In this document: positions 53,568-62,712 of the stretch, one piece after another | Layout: every line of letters begins with the position of its first letter | How positions within the stretch are numbered: the stretch's first letter is position 1 | Assembly (NCBI RefSeq): GCF_014201825.1 | Contig: NZ_JACHFJ010000003.1 | Span: 1-64,000 of the forward strand | From: Acidocella aromatica | GTDB taxonomy: Bacteria > Pseudomonadota > Alphaproteobacteria > Acetobacterales > Acetobacteraceae | DNA: 64,000 bases | Reading direction: 5' to 3' | The notes under the pieces: generated by a model | Seen by the model: only the letters and a program-made list of their open reading frames with translations | What the model was told of the DNA's origin: nothing | The model's database searches: none | Position numbers and translations under genes: made by a program

Positions 53568-53736
53568 GGGCAATCCAGGTGAGTGAGTGGCGAACCCGGC
53601 TATTCTGGCCTTAACCAGGGACAAAACGCCACCTGTCTGGGGAAGTCAGTCTATAAGACGTTGCATATTCGGATCTAGATGGGCTTGATCAGGGATTTCC
53701 TGGTTGGCCGTGACGATGGCTACGGCGTGCCAGACC

Positions 53737-54075
53737 TCAATGTTGGCTGCTGACCGTGCCGTTACTGCTGACTACACCAGTGCGGCTGACGCCAATAGTG
53801 AACAACTGACCGCTTGGCCCAGTGTACGTTGTAGTTTTGCCGTTGACTGTCGCGCTGCCCTTGCAATTGCTGTCGCAGCTGCTCGTAATCTGGGTCACCT
53901 GACAGCCGGCACCGCTGCAATTGCTAATGGAACTAATATTGCTGGCACTGCTACTGTAACCGCTTGTGGTTATGGAAGTCGTGACACTATCCAAAATTTG
54001 ATTGGCGGCTGTGGATTGCGCGAATGCAATTGAACCAAGCACAGAAAACACAGCCGTCAAAAAAAGCTGCTTCAT
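53737..54075 (-). CDS. Small secreted protein with four cysteines
   Basis: A 112-residue protein with a signal peptide cleaved after IAFA (residue 19). The mature part is Ser/Thr-rich with four cysteines, C53, C58, C67 and C71, spaced as two pairs (NCSGAGCQV, SSCDSNCKG), expected to form disulfides. A Gly/Thr/Tyr-rich tail follows. AGGAGG six bases before the ATG is a near-perfect ribosome site, so it is well translated. No neighbours suggest a role; I do not recognise the family. Confidence 0.7.
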   Translation of the reverse strand: MKQLFLTAVFSVLGSIAFAQSTAANQILDSVTTSITTSGYSSSASNISSISNCSGAGCQVTQITSSCDSNCKGSATVNGKTTTYTGPSGQLFTIGVSRTGVVSSNGTVSSQH

Positions 54076-54580
54076 GGCAACCTCCTTTACGAGTTGTCTT
54101 AAACTTATCTCCATACCGTTCTGTTTTTTGGGCTGAACGCTTCCGTTTTGAACGGCAATGTTAAGGATTGGTAATGGAAGATGAGCTTGAAGAAACGGAA
54201 GTATTGTACTCCTTGCCTTTAGGCGAGACAATCGGCATTTATCCTCATCGGGCCAGCGCTTTGTTCGGCCTCATGGGCAGCGCCTCTTCAACAGACAGCG
54301 CCATGGGGGCGGCAGGGGGCTGCAAATCCAGTTTGAAAATTGCTCCACCGGCCGTCTGGCCGTTATCGCCCCGTTTGCTGAAGCAAGGTCCTGCCAGAAA
54401 AGAGGCGCAGTTGGCTCCTATGGGGACGGACATAATCATAAGATTCGTTGAACAGGTTCATTCACGATCCCTTCCCCATCAGTGACGGATTGCAGGTCGC
54501 GGTCTGTTTCCAAGCGCGTTCGCGGATGTAAAATGTCTCGATCTGCTGCCGTATGTGGCGCGGCAGCAGATTACCCAGCA
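54076..54580. other. Intergenic region with only weak open frames
   Basis: Two mutually overlapping frames exist: plus-strand 54174-54485 (103 residues, AAGGA before the ATG, starting MEDELEETEVLYS) and minus-strand 54245-54439 (64 residues, starting MIMSVPIGANCASF). Neither has a recognisable domain, and at most one can be real. The plus-strand frame has the better ribosome site. Confidence 0.3.
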
Positions 54581-55687
54581 TCAGGCTTTGATGAAGAGGT
54601 CGCGGCTGTGGTGGGGCTGACTGCGCAGGTACTGGCTCGGCGCCTTGACCCGTGCCCCAAGGTGCGCCGCCGCGTGCCATGGCCAGCGCGGATCGTACAG
54701 AATGGTGCGGGCGAGCGCGATCATGTCCGCGTCACCTGTGCCGATGATCGCCTCGGCCTGGTTGTAATCCGTAATCAGCCCCACAGCGACAACCGGCATG
54801 GAGACGGCCTGCTTGACCGCCCGGGCCAGCGGCACCTGGTAGCTCGGCCCGACCGGGATCTGCTGACGCGGGTCGAGCCCGCCGCTTGAAACGTGGATCG
54901 CCGTGCAACCGCGGGCTTCCAGCGCCTGCGCGAAGGCAATGGTTTGCTGGGTATCCCAGCCGCCTTCCACCCAGTCGGTACCTGAAACGCGCACCGCTAC
55001 CGGGTGAGCGGCCGGAAAGGCGGCGCGTACCGCGTCGAACACCTCCAGCGGGAAACGCATGCGGTTTTCAAGGCTACCGCCATATTCATCCTCGCGCCGG
55101 TTGGAGAGCGGCGAGAGGAACTGGTGCAGCAGATAGCCATGCGCCGCGTGGATCTGCACCGCGTCCAGTCCCAGACGCCCGGCCCGGCGCGCGGCCTTGG
55201 CAAAGGCGTCTCGGATCCGGTCCATTTCCCCGCGGTCGAGAGCTGTGGGCGCATTCTCGCCTTCGGCAAACGGCAGTGCGGAAGGCGCGGTAGTCTGCCA
55301 GCCGTTCTTGTGCGTGGGCGCGATTTGCGCGCCACCTAGCCAGGGCAGGTCGGTGGAGGCTTTGCGCCCGGCATGGGCGAGTTGGACCGCGATCGGCATG
55401 TTCGACCAGCGGCGGATGCTTGCCAGCGTGCGTGCCATTGCAGCCTCGGTTGCGTCGTCCCAAAGGCCGACATCGGCATAGGAGATGCGGCCTTCAGGCA
55501 CCACCGCGGTCGCTTCGATTGTCAGCAGCGCCGCACCCGACTGGGCGAGCTGGCCAAGATGGATCAGGTGCCAGTCGCTCATGCACCCGTCCACCGCTGA
55601 ATATTGGCACATGGGCGCGATCACGATGCGGTTGATGAGCTGCAGGTTGCCCACGGACAGGGGCTCGAACAGTTTGGGGGACGACAT
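54581..55687 (-). CDS. Old Yellow Enzyme family NADH:flavin oxidoreductase (YqjM-like)
   Basis: A 368-residue FMN-dependent TIM barrel. IVIAPMCQYSAVDG with the cysteine that tunes FMN is typical of the thermophilic-like YqjM/XenA subgroup, as is the HAAHGYLLHQFLSPLSNRR pair of substrate-binding residues and DEYGGSLENRMRFPLEV. It reduces activated C=C bonds of enones, quinones or nitro-compounds. The monocistronic gene is divergent from HdeD. Confidence 0.95.
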   Translation of the reverse strand: MSSPKLFEPLSVGNLQLINRIVIAPMCQYSAVDGCMSDWHLIHLGQLAQSGAALLTIEATAVVPEGRISYADVGLWDDATEAAMARTLASIRRWSNMPIAVQLAHAGRKASTDLPWLGGAQIAPTHKNGWQTTAPSALPFAEGENAPTALDRGEMDRIRDAFAKAARRAGRLGLDAVQIHAAHGYLLHQFLSPLSNRREDEYGGSLENRMRFPLEVFDAVRAAFPAAHPVAVRVSGTDWVEGGWDTQQTIAFAQALEARGCTAIHVSSGGLDPRQQIPVGPSYQVPLARAVKQAVSMPVVAVGLITDYNQAEAIIGTGDADMIALARTILYDPRWPWHAAAHLGARVKAPSQYLRSQPHHSRDLFIKA

Positions 55688-55953
55688 GGGGCGGCTCTCC
55701 TCTTGTTACCGGCTGTCGGTGTTCAACATTAACGCCCAGGGTTCGACGGACAATAGCCACCGCCGAGTTCGTTCGAGAGGTCGCAAGCGAGTGGACGAAG
55801 GCCATATAGCCCTCTCGCGGGGGCTGCTGATGGTCATCTCCAGCCGTTCGGTGCGACAAGAGCATGGCGAGGAGACCGCCGCCTCTGTACGACCGCGGAT
55901 AGCCGCATAAATTCGATCATGCCGGGCCCGTCCGGCAGCAACCTATAACCGAT

Positions 55954-56520
55954 ATGGTGCAACCAATGGCCACGCCCTCCGAAAACCCGAGTTTCTTTCA
56001 TCACAGGCTGCACACTGCGTCCTCCCGCCTATTCTGGCTTGGCCTCCTCATGGTGTTGCTAGGCGTGGCCGCCGTGGTCTTCCCCGTCTTCAGCACGCTG
56101 GCCGCAACTCTTTTCGTGGGCTGGATGCTGCTCATTTCCGGCATTGCCCTTTTTATGAGTTCCTTCTGGATCCACGGGACCGGTCCGTTCTTCGCCGCCA
56201 ACCTCGTTGGCCTGCTCTTCGCCGCGGCCGGGGTGTTCCTGGCCTTCAACCCATTGGCCGGTGCCGTGACGCTGACATTGATTCTCGGCATCATGTTCAT
56301 TTTCCAGGGAGCGGCAGAACTCGTATTCTCCCTGGAGGCGCGGCCTGCCCCAGGATGGGTTGGCATGTTGCTCTCCGGCATAGCCAGCATCGCGCTGGCG
56401 ATCATCATCGCCGCCGGTTGGCCGGGGATCTCGTTGATCGCCCTGGGTCTTCTCCTGGGCATCAACTTCATCTCGACCGGGCTGGGCTATATCCTCCTGT
56501 CCCGGTCCTTCAAAGGCTGA
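55954..56520 (+). CDS. HdeD-family (DUF308) membrane protein
   Basis: A 188-residue protein with six hydrophobic segments and the internal duplication of three-helix DUF308 units (WLGLLMVLLGVAAVVFPVFS and later GMLLSGIASIALAIIIAAGW). HdeD is tied to acid resistance in E. coli, which fits an acid-tolerant lifestyle, but homologues are widespread. Start is the first of two ATGs (55954, 55966). A hairpin follows the stop. Confidence 0.88.
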   Translation: MVQPMATPSENPSFFHHRLHTASSRLFWLGLLMVLLGVAAVVFPVFSTLAATLFVGWMLLISGIALFMSSFWIHGTGPFFAANLVGLLFAAAGVFLAFNPLAGAVTLTLILGIMFIFQGAAELVFSLEARPAPGWVGMLLSGIASIALAIIIAAGWPGISLIALGLLLGINFISTGLGYILLSRSFKG

Positions 56521-56547
56521 CACAGCCGACGATGCGGACTGCCACTT

Positions 56548-56578
56548 GCCCCCTGAGTTCAATATGAACCCAGGGGGC
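56548..56578. terminator. Hairpin between hdeD and APC permease
   Basis: A 14-bp stem with one mismatch (56548-56561 with 56565-56578) and a 3-base loop lies between two convergent genes, 28 bases past the HdeD stop and 12 bases past the permease stop. It lacks a long T tract, so it may be a bidirectional hairpin rather than a strong terminator. Confidence 0.65.
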
Positions 56579-56589
56579 AGACATACAGA

Positions 56590-58191
56590 TCAGATGGTGC
56601 TTTCCATGCGGATCATCATCTCGGCGGTCTCCTCCGCGGGCAGCGCCGCGCGCAGGGCCAGAGAGATCACGATCAGGCTCCAAACCGCCGTCAGCGCCAC
56701 GCCTGTCCAGAACCCGATCAGGCCATAGCCGCCGCCGACAGTGCTGAGCGCCGAAATCACCCAATCGCCGCCGAACCAGGGCAGCAGCCAGGCAATATAG
56801 CGCCAACCGAAATCCGCCGCCGGCTTCTTGGCAACGACATGATGCTGCACGGCATAAAGCGCGAAGCCGATGCCGATGACCAGGAACAGAACGGTGTCGG
56901 TCCTGAAGCCGGTCCAGTAGATGATCCAGTTGCTGCACACGAAGGCCAGCGGGGCGAGGAGCCCCGCCGCCTTCAGGCGGAACGGCCTTGCCAGCCCCGG
57001 CTGGCTGCGGCGCAGCACCAGCAGCACGACCGGGCCGAGCCCATAGGTCAACACGTTGACGGAGGTGATATACCCCACCATCAGCTGCCAGGCCGGAAAC
57101 GGCAGTAGGAACAGCACGCCCACCGCCCACATGACCAGCACCGACAGCCAGGGCGCCTGCACCTTGTTGAGCGCCATGAGCCAGCGCGGGCCGGCATTGG
57201 TCTCGCCCATGGCAAACAGGATGCGGGAACCAGCAGTCAGATACATCAGCCCGGTGCCGCCGGGGGAGATATAGGCGTCGATATAGAGCAGCGTCGCCAT
57301 CCAGCCGATGCCCAGCGTCGCGGCCAAACCAGCGAAGGGGCCAGCCTGCCCGCTGAAGCTGAGATGATCCCAGCCATTGGCGAGGTCTCCGGGGCTCAAC
57401 GCGGCCAGGAACGCCACCTGCAGCAGGGCGTAGAGGATGCCCGCGAGCAGCACCGAGCCGATCACCGCCAGGGGAATATTGCGGCCGGGGTTGGAGCTTT
57501 CGCCGCCAAGGTCGATGGCCGTGCGGAAGCCGAGGAAGCTGAAGATGACACCCGCCGTCGGCAGGGCGGTGAAGATGCCGTCGAAATTGTAGCTGCCCGG
57601 CGCGGCGGCCGCGACGTTCCAACGCGAACTGGCGGCGATCAGCACGATGACGGTGAGCAGCGGCACCGCGATCTTCCATAAGGTGACGGCGGAATTGACC
57701 CGTAGCAGCAGCCGCACGGCCAGCAGGTTGAGCGCCGCAAACAGCCCCAGCAGCAGTGCGCAGACGATAAAACCGGCCACAGTCAGCAACCCATTGCTGC
57801 CAGGCTGGATGAAATACGGCACATAATTATTGGCGTAGGTAACGACGGCCTCGCCCTCGACAGCCGGAACGGGAACATAGGCCAGGAACAGCATCCAGCC
57901 CCAGATGCGCCCCAGCCCCTCGCCATGGCTGGCGTGGCTCATATGCACCAGTGCTCCACTGCGCGGAAACAGCGCCGCGAGCTCGGCGAAGCATAGCGCG
58001 ATCAGCATGATGATCACGGCGCCGACCACCCAGCTCCAGATGCTCAGCGGCCCGGCAATCCGGGCGGCGTGGTAGGCGCCGAACAGCCAGCCCGAGCCCA
58101 CAATGCTGGTCGTGCTGGCAAAAAGCAGACCGGATAAATGCACATCGCGTTTCAGCTTGCTAGACACGACCGATCCGAGCGATTGATTCAT
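56590..58191 (-). CDS. APC-family amino acid permease
   Basis: A 533-residue transporter with about 12 helices. The first helix carries the SIVGSGWLFGAYHAARIAGP stretch with the GSG substrate loop of APC transporters, and CFAELAALFPRSGALVHMSH follows. The layout resembles aspartate/proton symporters of the YveA type. It probably imports an amino acid or derivative with protons. It has its own upstream region and no coupled gene. Confidence 0.9.
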   Translation of the reverse strand: MNQSLGSVVSSKLKRDVHLSGLLFASTTSIVGSGWLFGAYHAARIAGPLSIWSWVVGAVIIMLIALCFAELAALFPRSGALVHMSHASHGEGLGRIWGWMLFLAYVPVPAVEGEAVVTYANNYVPYFIQPGSNGLLTVAGFIVCALLLGLFAALNLLAVRLLLRVNSAVTLWKIAVPLLTVIVLIAASSRWNVAAAAPGSYNFDGIFTALPTAGVIFSFLGFRTAIDLGGESSNPGRNIPLAVIGSVLLAGILYALLQVAFLAALSPGDLANGWDHLSFSGQAGPFAGLAATLGIGWMATLLYIDAYISPGGTGLMYLTAGSRILFAMGETNAGPRWLMALNKVQAPWLSVLVMWAVGVLFLLPFPAWQLMVGYITSVNVLTYGLGPVVLLVLRRSQPGLARPFRLKAAGLLAPLAFVCSNWIIYWTGFRTDTVLFLVIGIGFALYAVQHHVVAKKPAADFGWRYIAWLLPWFGGDWVISALSTVGGGYGLIGFWTGVALTAVWSLIVISLALRAALPAEETAEMMIRMESTI

Positions 58192-59081
58192 CGTCTTGAT
58201 TCCTTAGGATTTCACGTGAGTTCGAGAGCAACCGATCACCGGGAGTATTAAAGTGACATTTAAAAGTATGGGCTTGAACGGTATCATGGTGGGAGTGTGA
58301 TTGATCTGCCTTGTCATGCCAACCCGCCATAATTGACGATAATTTGCCAGTTCCATCTGCCCTGAGGCTCGAAGAACAGGGAGTGGCGGTATCAGGCAGA
58401 AAGAGGCCAGACCGCTCTCGTGGAGAGTTTTTGACGCCGAAAACCTCCGAGAGACAAAGCTGCGGGCCAGAGGCTGCGGCTATAGGGATTTGATATTTTC
58501 GAGGAAGCTGGCTGGCACCGGATCATGGTTTTTGGGTTTGGGATTTGTCCGTTTATTTTGATTTTGTTGCGTCTGGCGTGGTGTCTTGAAGGGGATTGAT
58601 GGGGTGATGAGGCAGGTTCGCCGTCACGAGCAAGGTCAGTGGCCACATGAGCGTGAGGCTGGGGGTGGTCAGCTGCGAAACTGCCGGGGCATTGGGTGGG
58701 CGCGGGCGGTTCCAGGTCACGATACCCATCTCCCGGCTGGTCTTGGCGCTGGTGGCGGGGCCCAGGGTGAATGGTCCGGGGCAGTCTCGCCCGTTGGGGC
58801 TTTCTGCATGGCCGCCTGGGGCACGGCGAGCCGTTGGCGGACGCGGTGGCAGCCTTGGGGCAGCGCAGGTAATGGAAAGCGGCGGATGCATTCCGCCGGT
58901 GCCAGTGTCATGGTCTGGGATGTGTTGCCGTTAGTCGGCTTCAATGGCATGAAATGCTGATTTTACCGATCTGCTGCGTGAATTCGCTTTAAAATAGGCG
59001 GGGGTATAACTCTGGCCTTACGTCAGATATTGGCTACATTGGCGTTCAGAGCGCCATGACACAGGGTAAGTATACAACAGC
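58192..59081. other. 890-base region without a convincing gene
   Basis: It begins with an AT-richer tract (to about 58300), then has mixed sequence and, at 58560-58960, GC-rich sequence with several short overlapping frames on both strands (for example minus 58553-58891 and plus 58586-58960). Their translations are rich in Pro, Arg, Gly and Trp without motifs, and none has a ribosome site. It may hold decayed genes, a regulatory RNA or the upstream control region of the next cluster; I see no defined element. Confidence 0.4.
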
Positions 59082-60878
59082 ATGCCTTCTTTAATTGATC
59101 CGCTGGTCTTGCGGGTGCCGGCGGAGCTTGAGATCACGGCGCTAACGCCGCGGCGGGCGCTGATTATCGGTTCCTGCCTGTCGGAAGCCCTTGCTCTGCG
59201 GATGAAAAGCTTGCCCGAGCCGTGCGAGAGCGATTTGTTCCTGCAGGGCACGCCCTTACCGGAACAGCCGCCGCAGCCGGTGGAGGCATATGATTTCCAG
59301 CTGGTGCAGCTTGGCCTGCGTTTCGCCCTGCCTGATTCGGCCTTTGCCCGGCTGGGGCAGATGGATGTTGAAGGCCATGAGCGCCTGTTCGATTTGGCCC
59401 TGGCCAATATGCGCCGCGCTTTTGCCGAGGTGATGCGCTGGAATCAGAAATTCGGCATTCTTACCTTTGTCATCCCCTATCTGGTGCCGATGGCCAATGC
59501 TGTGGGGCGGCTCTTGCCGCGCTACGACCTGCGCAACCCGGTTTATTTCGTCGAGAAGCTGAACGAGGCGATGGCCCGCGAAATGGCGGCCTACAAGAAC
59601 GCCTATTGGTTTGACCTCAACGAGATTCACAGCTTCTACGGCCGCCGCTTTGTGCAGGAGGATGTCTATTCGGCCCTTAACCATGGCAGCTTCATCAGCG
59701 ATTTCGATTACGAGTTCGACCAGAATCGGCTGGAGCCATCGCTGAAGGCGACCGAAATCTACGAGGAAAAGGGGGGTGATCTGTTCGGTGCCGCTTGGCG
59801 GGAACTGGTCGCCATGCTGCGCAGCGTCCGCCAGCAGGACGCCGTCAAGCTCGTTGCCGTGGACCTGGACGATACGCTGTGGCGCGGCATCGCGGGGGAA
59901 ACGGACAATGATGCGATGCCTACCACGGAGGGCTGGCCGAAAGGGCTGTGGGAGGCGCTGCTGTTCCTCAAGCGCCGGGGTATTCTGCTCGCCATCATCA
60001 GCAAGGCGGAAGAGAGCGTGACGCGCGCTGCCTGGGAGCGGATCGTTGGCCGCAACCTGAAGCTTGAGGATTTCGCCGCGTGGCGGATCAACTGGAACCC
60101 CAAGCCGCAGAGCCTCGCAGAGATCATGGCCGAGGTGAATGTGCTGCCAGGCAATGTCCTCTATGTCGATGACAGTCCGGTCGAACGCGCGGCTATCAAG
60201 GCGGCCTTCCCCGAGGTGCGGGTACTGGGCGGCACGCCGCTCACTTGGCGTCGCCTGCTGTTGTGGGCGGCGGAAACCCAGCGCGCCGAGGTGACGGCGG
60301 AATCGGCCCAGCGCACGGAGATGGTGCAGGCCCAGATTCAGCGTGAGCAGCAACGCCAAGCGATGACGCGGGATGAGTTCCTCGCGTCGCTCAAGCTGCA
60401 CATGAAACTGTTCACGATCAGCGATGTCTCACACCCGCGTTTCTCCCGCGCCCTGGAGCTGATTAACAAGACCAACCAGTTCAACACCACCGGCAAGCGC
60501 TGGACGCTGGAGGAGGCCGCTTCCGCTTTTGCCGCGGGGAGCGTGTTTCATGTTTTTGAGCTTGCGGACATTTATACCGATTACGGGCTGGTGGGTGTCC
60601 TGATCACTACGGGGAACCGCATTGGACAGTTCGTGATGAGCTGCCGCGTGCTGGGGCTGGGGGCCGAGGTGGCGGCGGTCGCGGAAGTGGTTGGCTGGTT
60701 GCGCCGTCAGGCGGAACAGGACGTTTTCGCGGATATGGAGGAGACCCCCCGCAACCTGCCCTGCCGGCATGTTTATGCGGGGCTTGGCTTCAGCGCTGCG
60801 CCCGGTGGCTGGGTGCTGGCAAATGCCAATATACCGGCCGTGCCGGCGCATATCCAATTCGTTCAGGATGAGGCGTAG
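59082..60878 (+). CDS. HAD-IIIC (FkbH-like) phosphatase domain protein
   Basis: A 598-residue protein. An N-terminal SGNH-like region (1-about 250) precedes a HAD domain with nucleophile D261 in AVDLDDTLWRGIAGE, LAIISKAEESV and LYVDDSPVERAAIKA. A C-terminal GNAT-like part runs from about residue 430 (RFSRALELINKTNQFNTTGKR). FkbH-like enzymes load glyceryl or other groups onto carriers or sugars in polyketide and surface-glycan pathways. No carrier protein is nearby, so a glycan-modifying role in this cluster is more likely. Confidence 0.85.
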   Translation: MPSLIDPLVLRVPAELEITALTPRRALIIGSCLSEALALRMKSLPEPCESDLFLQGTPLPEQPPQPVEAYDFQLVQLGLRFALPDSAFARLGQMDVEGHERLFDLALANMRRAFAEVMRWNQKFGILTFVIPYLVPMANAVGRLLPRYDLRNPVYFVEKLNEAMAREMAAYKNAYWFDLNEIHSFYGRRFVQEDVYSALNHGSFISDFDYEFDQNRLEPSLKATEIYEEKGGDLFGAAWRELVAMLRSVRQQDAVKLVAVDLDDTLWRGIAGETDNDAMPTTEGWPKGLWEALLFLKRRGILLAIISKAEESVTRAAWERIVGRNLKLEDFAAWRINWNPKPQSLAEIMAEVNVLPGNVLYVDDSPVERAAIKAAFPEVRVLGGTPLTWRRLLLWAAETQRAEVTAESAQRTEMVQAQIQREQQRQAMTRDEFLASLKLHMKLFTISDVSHPRFSRALELINKTNQFNTTGKRWTLEEAASAFAAGSVFHVFELADIYTDYGLVGVLITTGNRIGQFVMSCRVLGLGAEVAAVAEVVGWLRRQAEQDVFADMEETPRNLPCRHVYAGLGFSAAPGGWVLANANIPAVPAHIQFVQDEA

Positions 60879-60936
60879 GCGCTAGCCCGCGCCTTGCCTG
60901 GCCGAGGTGATTTGATTAGCGTGACGTGACGCGGCC

Positions 60937-61611
60937 ATGCGTGACGCTGGCGGACGGGAGCTGGATAAGACCGTGAATTTACGTGGCCACCTCGACGTGC
61001 TGCTCTCGTCGGGATTCATAAATAGCTGGGCTTGTGACAATGACCGGCCATTGCAGCCTTTGACCATTGCCGTGCTGAGCGGTGGCACCGAAATAGCCTT
61101 CGCCATTGCCAATCATTATCGCCCCGACCTTGCCGATGCCGGATGCGGCACGGGCTGGTGCGCGTTCCGCGGGCGGCTTGTGGTTCCCGTTAGCCAGCTG
61201 CGGGGGATGCCGCTCTCGCTCCACGAGGTCGGTACCGGACAGGTGTTGCATAATGTGCCGGAGCTGCCCGAACTTGACATGCCCGTTCCTCCCGCCAGCA
61301 CGGTCGGGGACATTATCGCCCAGGACCCTACGCTGCTCGGCGATATCAGCCGCTTGAAAGGTTGCGGCCGGGTGCTCGACGCTTTTATCCGCCAGCACGG
61401 CGTGGAGGAGTTTGTCGGCGCCGCCTTCCTTTATGTACTCAATCGACCGGTCGACCACCCTGCGCTGACCGCCTATACGAACCTCATCCGCCAGGGGCAC
61501 CAGGAACCGTTGAATGTGCTGCGCGAGCTGGCGGACAGCGCGGAGTACCGGGCGAAGCCGGGAACCCTGGTAGCGCCGTGCCATCCATCTTTTCCGTTCC
61601 GGGACAGCTGA
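60937..61611 (+). CDS. DUF4214-like protein with surface-glycan-type domain
   Basis: A 224-residue protein. Residues 25-75 (INSWACDNDRPLQPLTIAV, then YRPDLADAGCGTGWCAF) match the C-terminal domain of the Hint protein at 29600-31957. The second half (FLYVLNRPVDHPALTAYTNL, RELADSAEYR) resembles DUF4214, a helical repeat in surface and glycan-related proteins. The start could be ATG 60937 or GTG 60973. It follows the FkbH-like gene and is three bases before the next gene. Confidence 0.7.
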   Translation: MRDAGGRELDKTVNLRGHLDVLLSSGFINSWACDNDRPLQPLTIAVLSGGTEIAFAIANHYRPDLADAGCGTGWCAFRGRLVVPVSQLRGMPLSLHEVGTGQVLHNVPELPELDMPVPPASTVGDIIAQDPTLLGDISRLKGCGRVLDAFIRQHGVEEFVGAAFLYVLNRPVDHPALTAYTNLIRQGHQEPLNVLRELADSAEYRAKPGTLVAPCHPSFPFRDS

Positions 61612-61614
61612 GCC

Positions 61615-62712
61615 GTGCTGTTCGACAAAGGGCTTGCCGTTTCCCTGCCTGCTCGTGAATTGGCTGAGGCCACGCCCGAAGGCGCGCTGCTGGATGCCGA
61701 GGCGGTGCTGCGCCAGCGTCTCTCCAGTGGGTTGCGCGCAGCGGTGCAGTTGCTGCGCGACCATGTCGAGGCGGTGGGAGGACGGCTCGTCTTCATCCTG
61801 CGGTCTGAGATCTTTACTCACGGCGAGGCGCTGGCCTGGCTCAATGCCCGGCTGGGGGAGGTCGAGGATCATCTCAGCCTCTCCGATGGCGTGGTCGTGC
61901 ATCTGTTGCCTGGTCGGCGAAACCATTTGTTCTTCTACCGGAGCAGCCAAGCCGAGGCGGTGGCGGCGCTCAGGCGCCTTGCCATGCGCGCGCCGGAGTT
62001 GGCGCCGCAACTGGTGTCGCAGGTCAATAGCTGCCTCGGCTTTGGTGAAGGTAAGGCGAAATACACGCCGCGCCCGGTTCTGCTGCAAGCCACCGGTCAG
62101 GCTTTTGCAGGCATGGCGTCTTTCCGCGAGTTCTACTTCAACGATTGCGGCATCGAGGACAGCGTGGCCCGCAACGAGCTGGCGGGCGACCTGCCAGCGG
62201 ATAAACTCGCCCTGTATGGCGAGGTCACCTACATTCCGGTCACGGGCGTGGCGGCGGCCGACCCGGCGTTCAATCTCTATGTGGCCCAGCGCATCCGCGC
62301 GGTGCTGCGCACGCCTGAGCGGTTGCTGTTGCTTGGCGCGCCGCTGGCCGCAGGCAAGGAAGACACGGTGCCCCGCATGCTGACCCGCTTGCTGCGCGGG
62401 CTGCTGGAGCATGGCGGCGTGTTGCCGCGCGCGGTTCTGGGCAACGTCATCATCGCCACCGCGCTGCTGGCCCCCGCCGATCTGCCTGACGCCAAGCTCG
62501 AGTTGGTAATCCCAGAGGGATTCGAGTTCTGGCGTCTGCCGCGTGCCTATTACAGCCGTTTCTCTCGGATTTCGGTGACGGTCCCCCGCCATCGCGCCAT
62601 GCCGCCGGAGTTGCAGGCGATGCTGACAACGGCCTTCGGGGCCCGCCCCCAGATCGAGCGGCTTGATCCGCCGCCCCGCAGCGCCCGCGCCGGGAGTGAC
62701 GGGGATGAGTAA
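61615..62712 (+). CDS. Unrecognised protein in glycan-type cluster
   Basis: A 365-residue protein starting with GTG three bases after the preceding stop. It has no signal peptide or membrane segment. Segments such as LSDGVVVHLLPGRRNHLFFY, VNSCLGFGEGKAKYTPRP, and the C-terminal EGFEFWRLPRAYYSRFS look well ordered, but I recognise no family. The C-terminal ~20 residues are Pro/Arg/Asp-rich and overlap the glycosyltransferase start by eight bases. Position between a DUF4214-like protein and a GT4 enzyme suggests a role in polysaccharide or glycoprotein assembly. Confidence 0.6.
   Translation: MLFDKGLAVSLPARELAEATPEGALLDAEAVLRQRLSSGLRAAVQLLRDHVEAVGGRLVFILRSEIFTHGEALAWLNARLGEVEDHLSLSDGVVVHLLPGRRNHLFFYRSSQAEAVAALRRLAMRAPELAPQLVSQVNSCLGFGEGKAKYTPRPVLLQATGQAFAGMASFREFYFNDCGIEDSVARNELAGDLPADKLALYGEVTYIPVTGVAAADPAFNLYVAQRIRAVLRTPERLLLLGAPLAAGKEDTVPRMLTRLLRGLLEHGGVLPRAVLGNVIIATALLAPADLPDAKLELVIPEGFEFWRLPRAYYSRFSRISVTVPRHRAMPPELQAMLTTAFGARPQIERLDPPPRSARAGSDGDE

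Noticed and set aside
58586-58960. Protein gene in the 890-base gap
   Set aside because: Trp/Gly/Arg-rich translation with no motif and competing frames of equal length on both strands.
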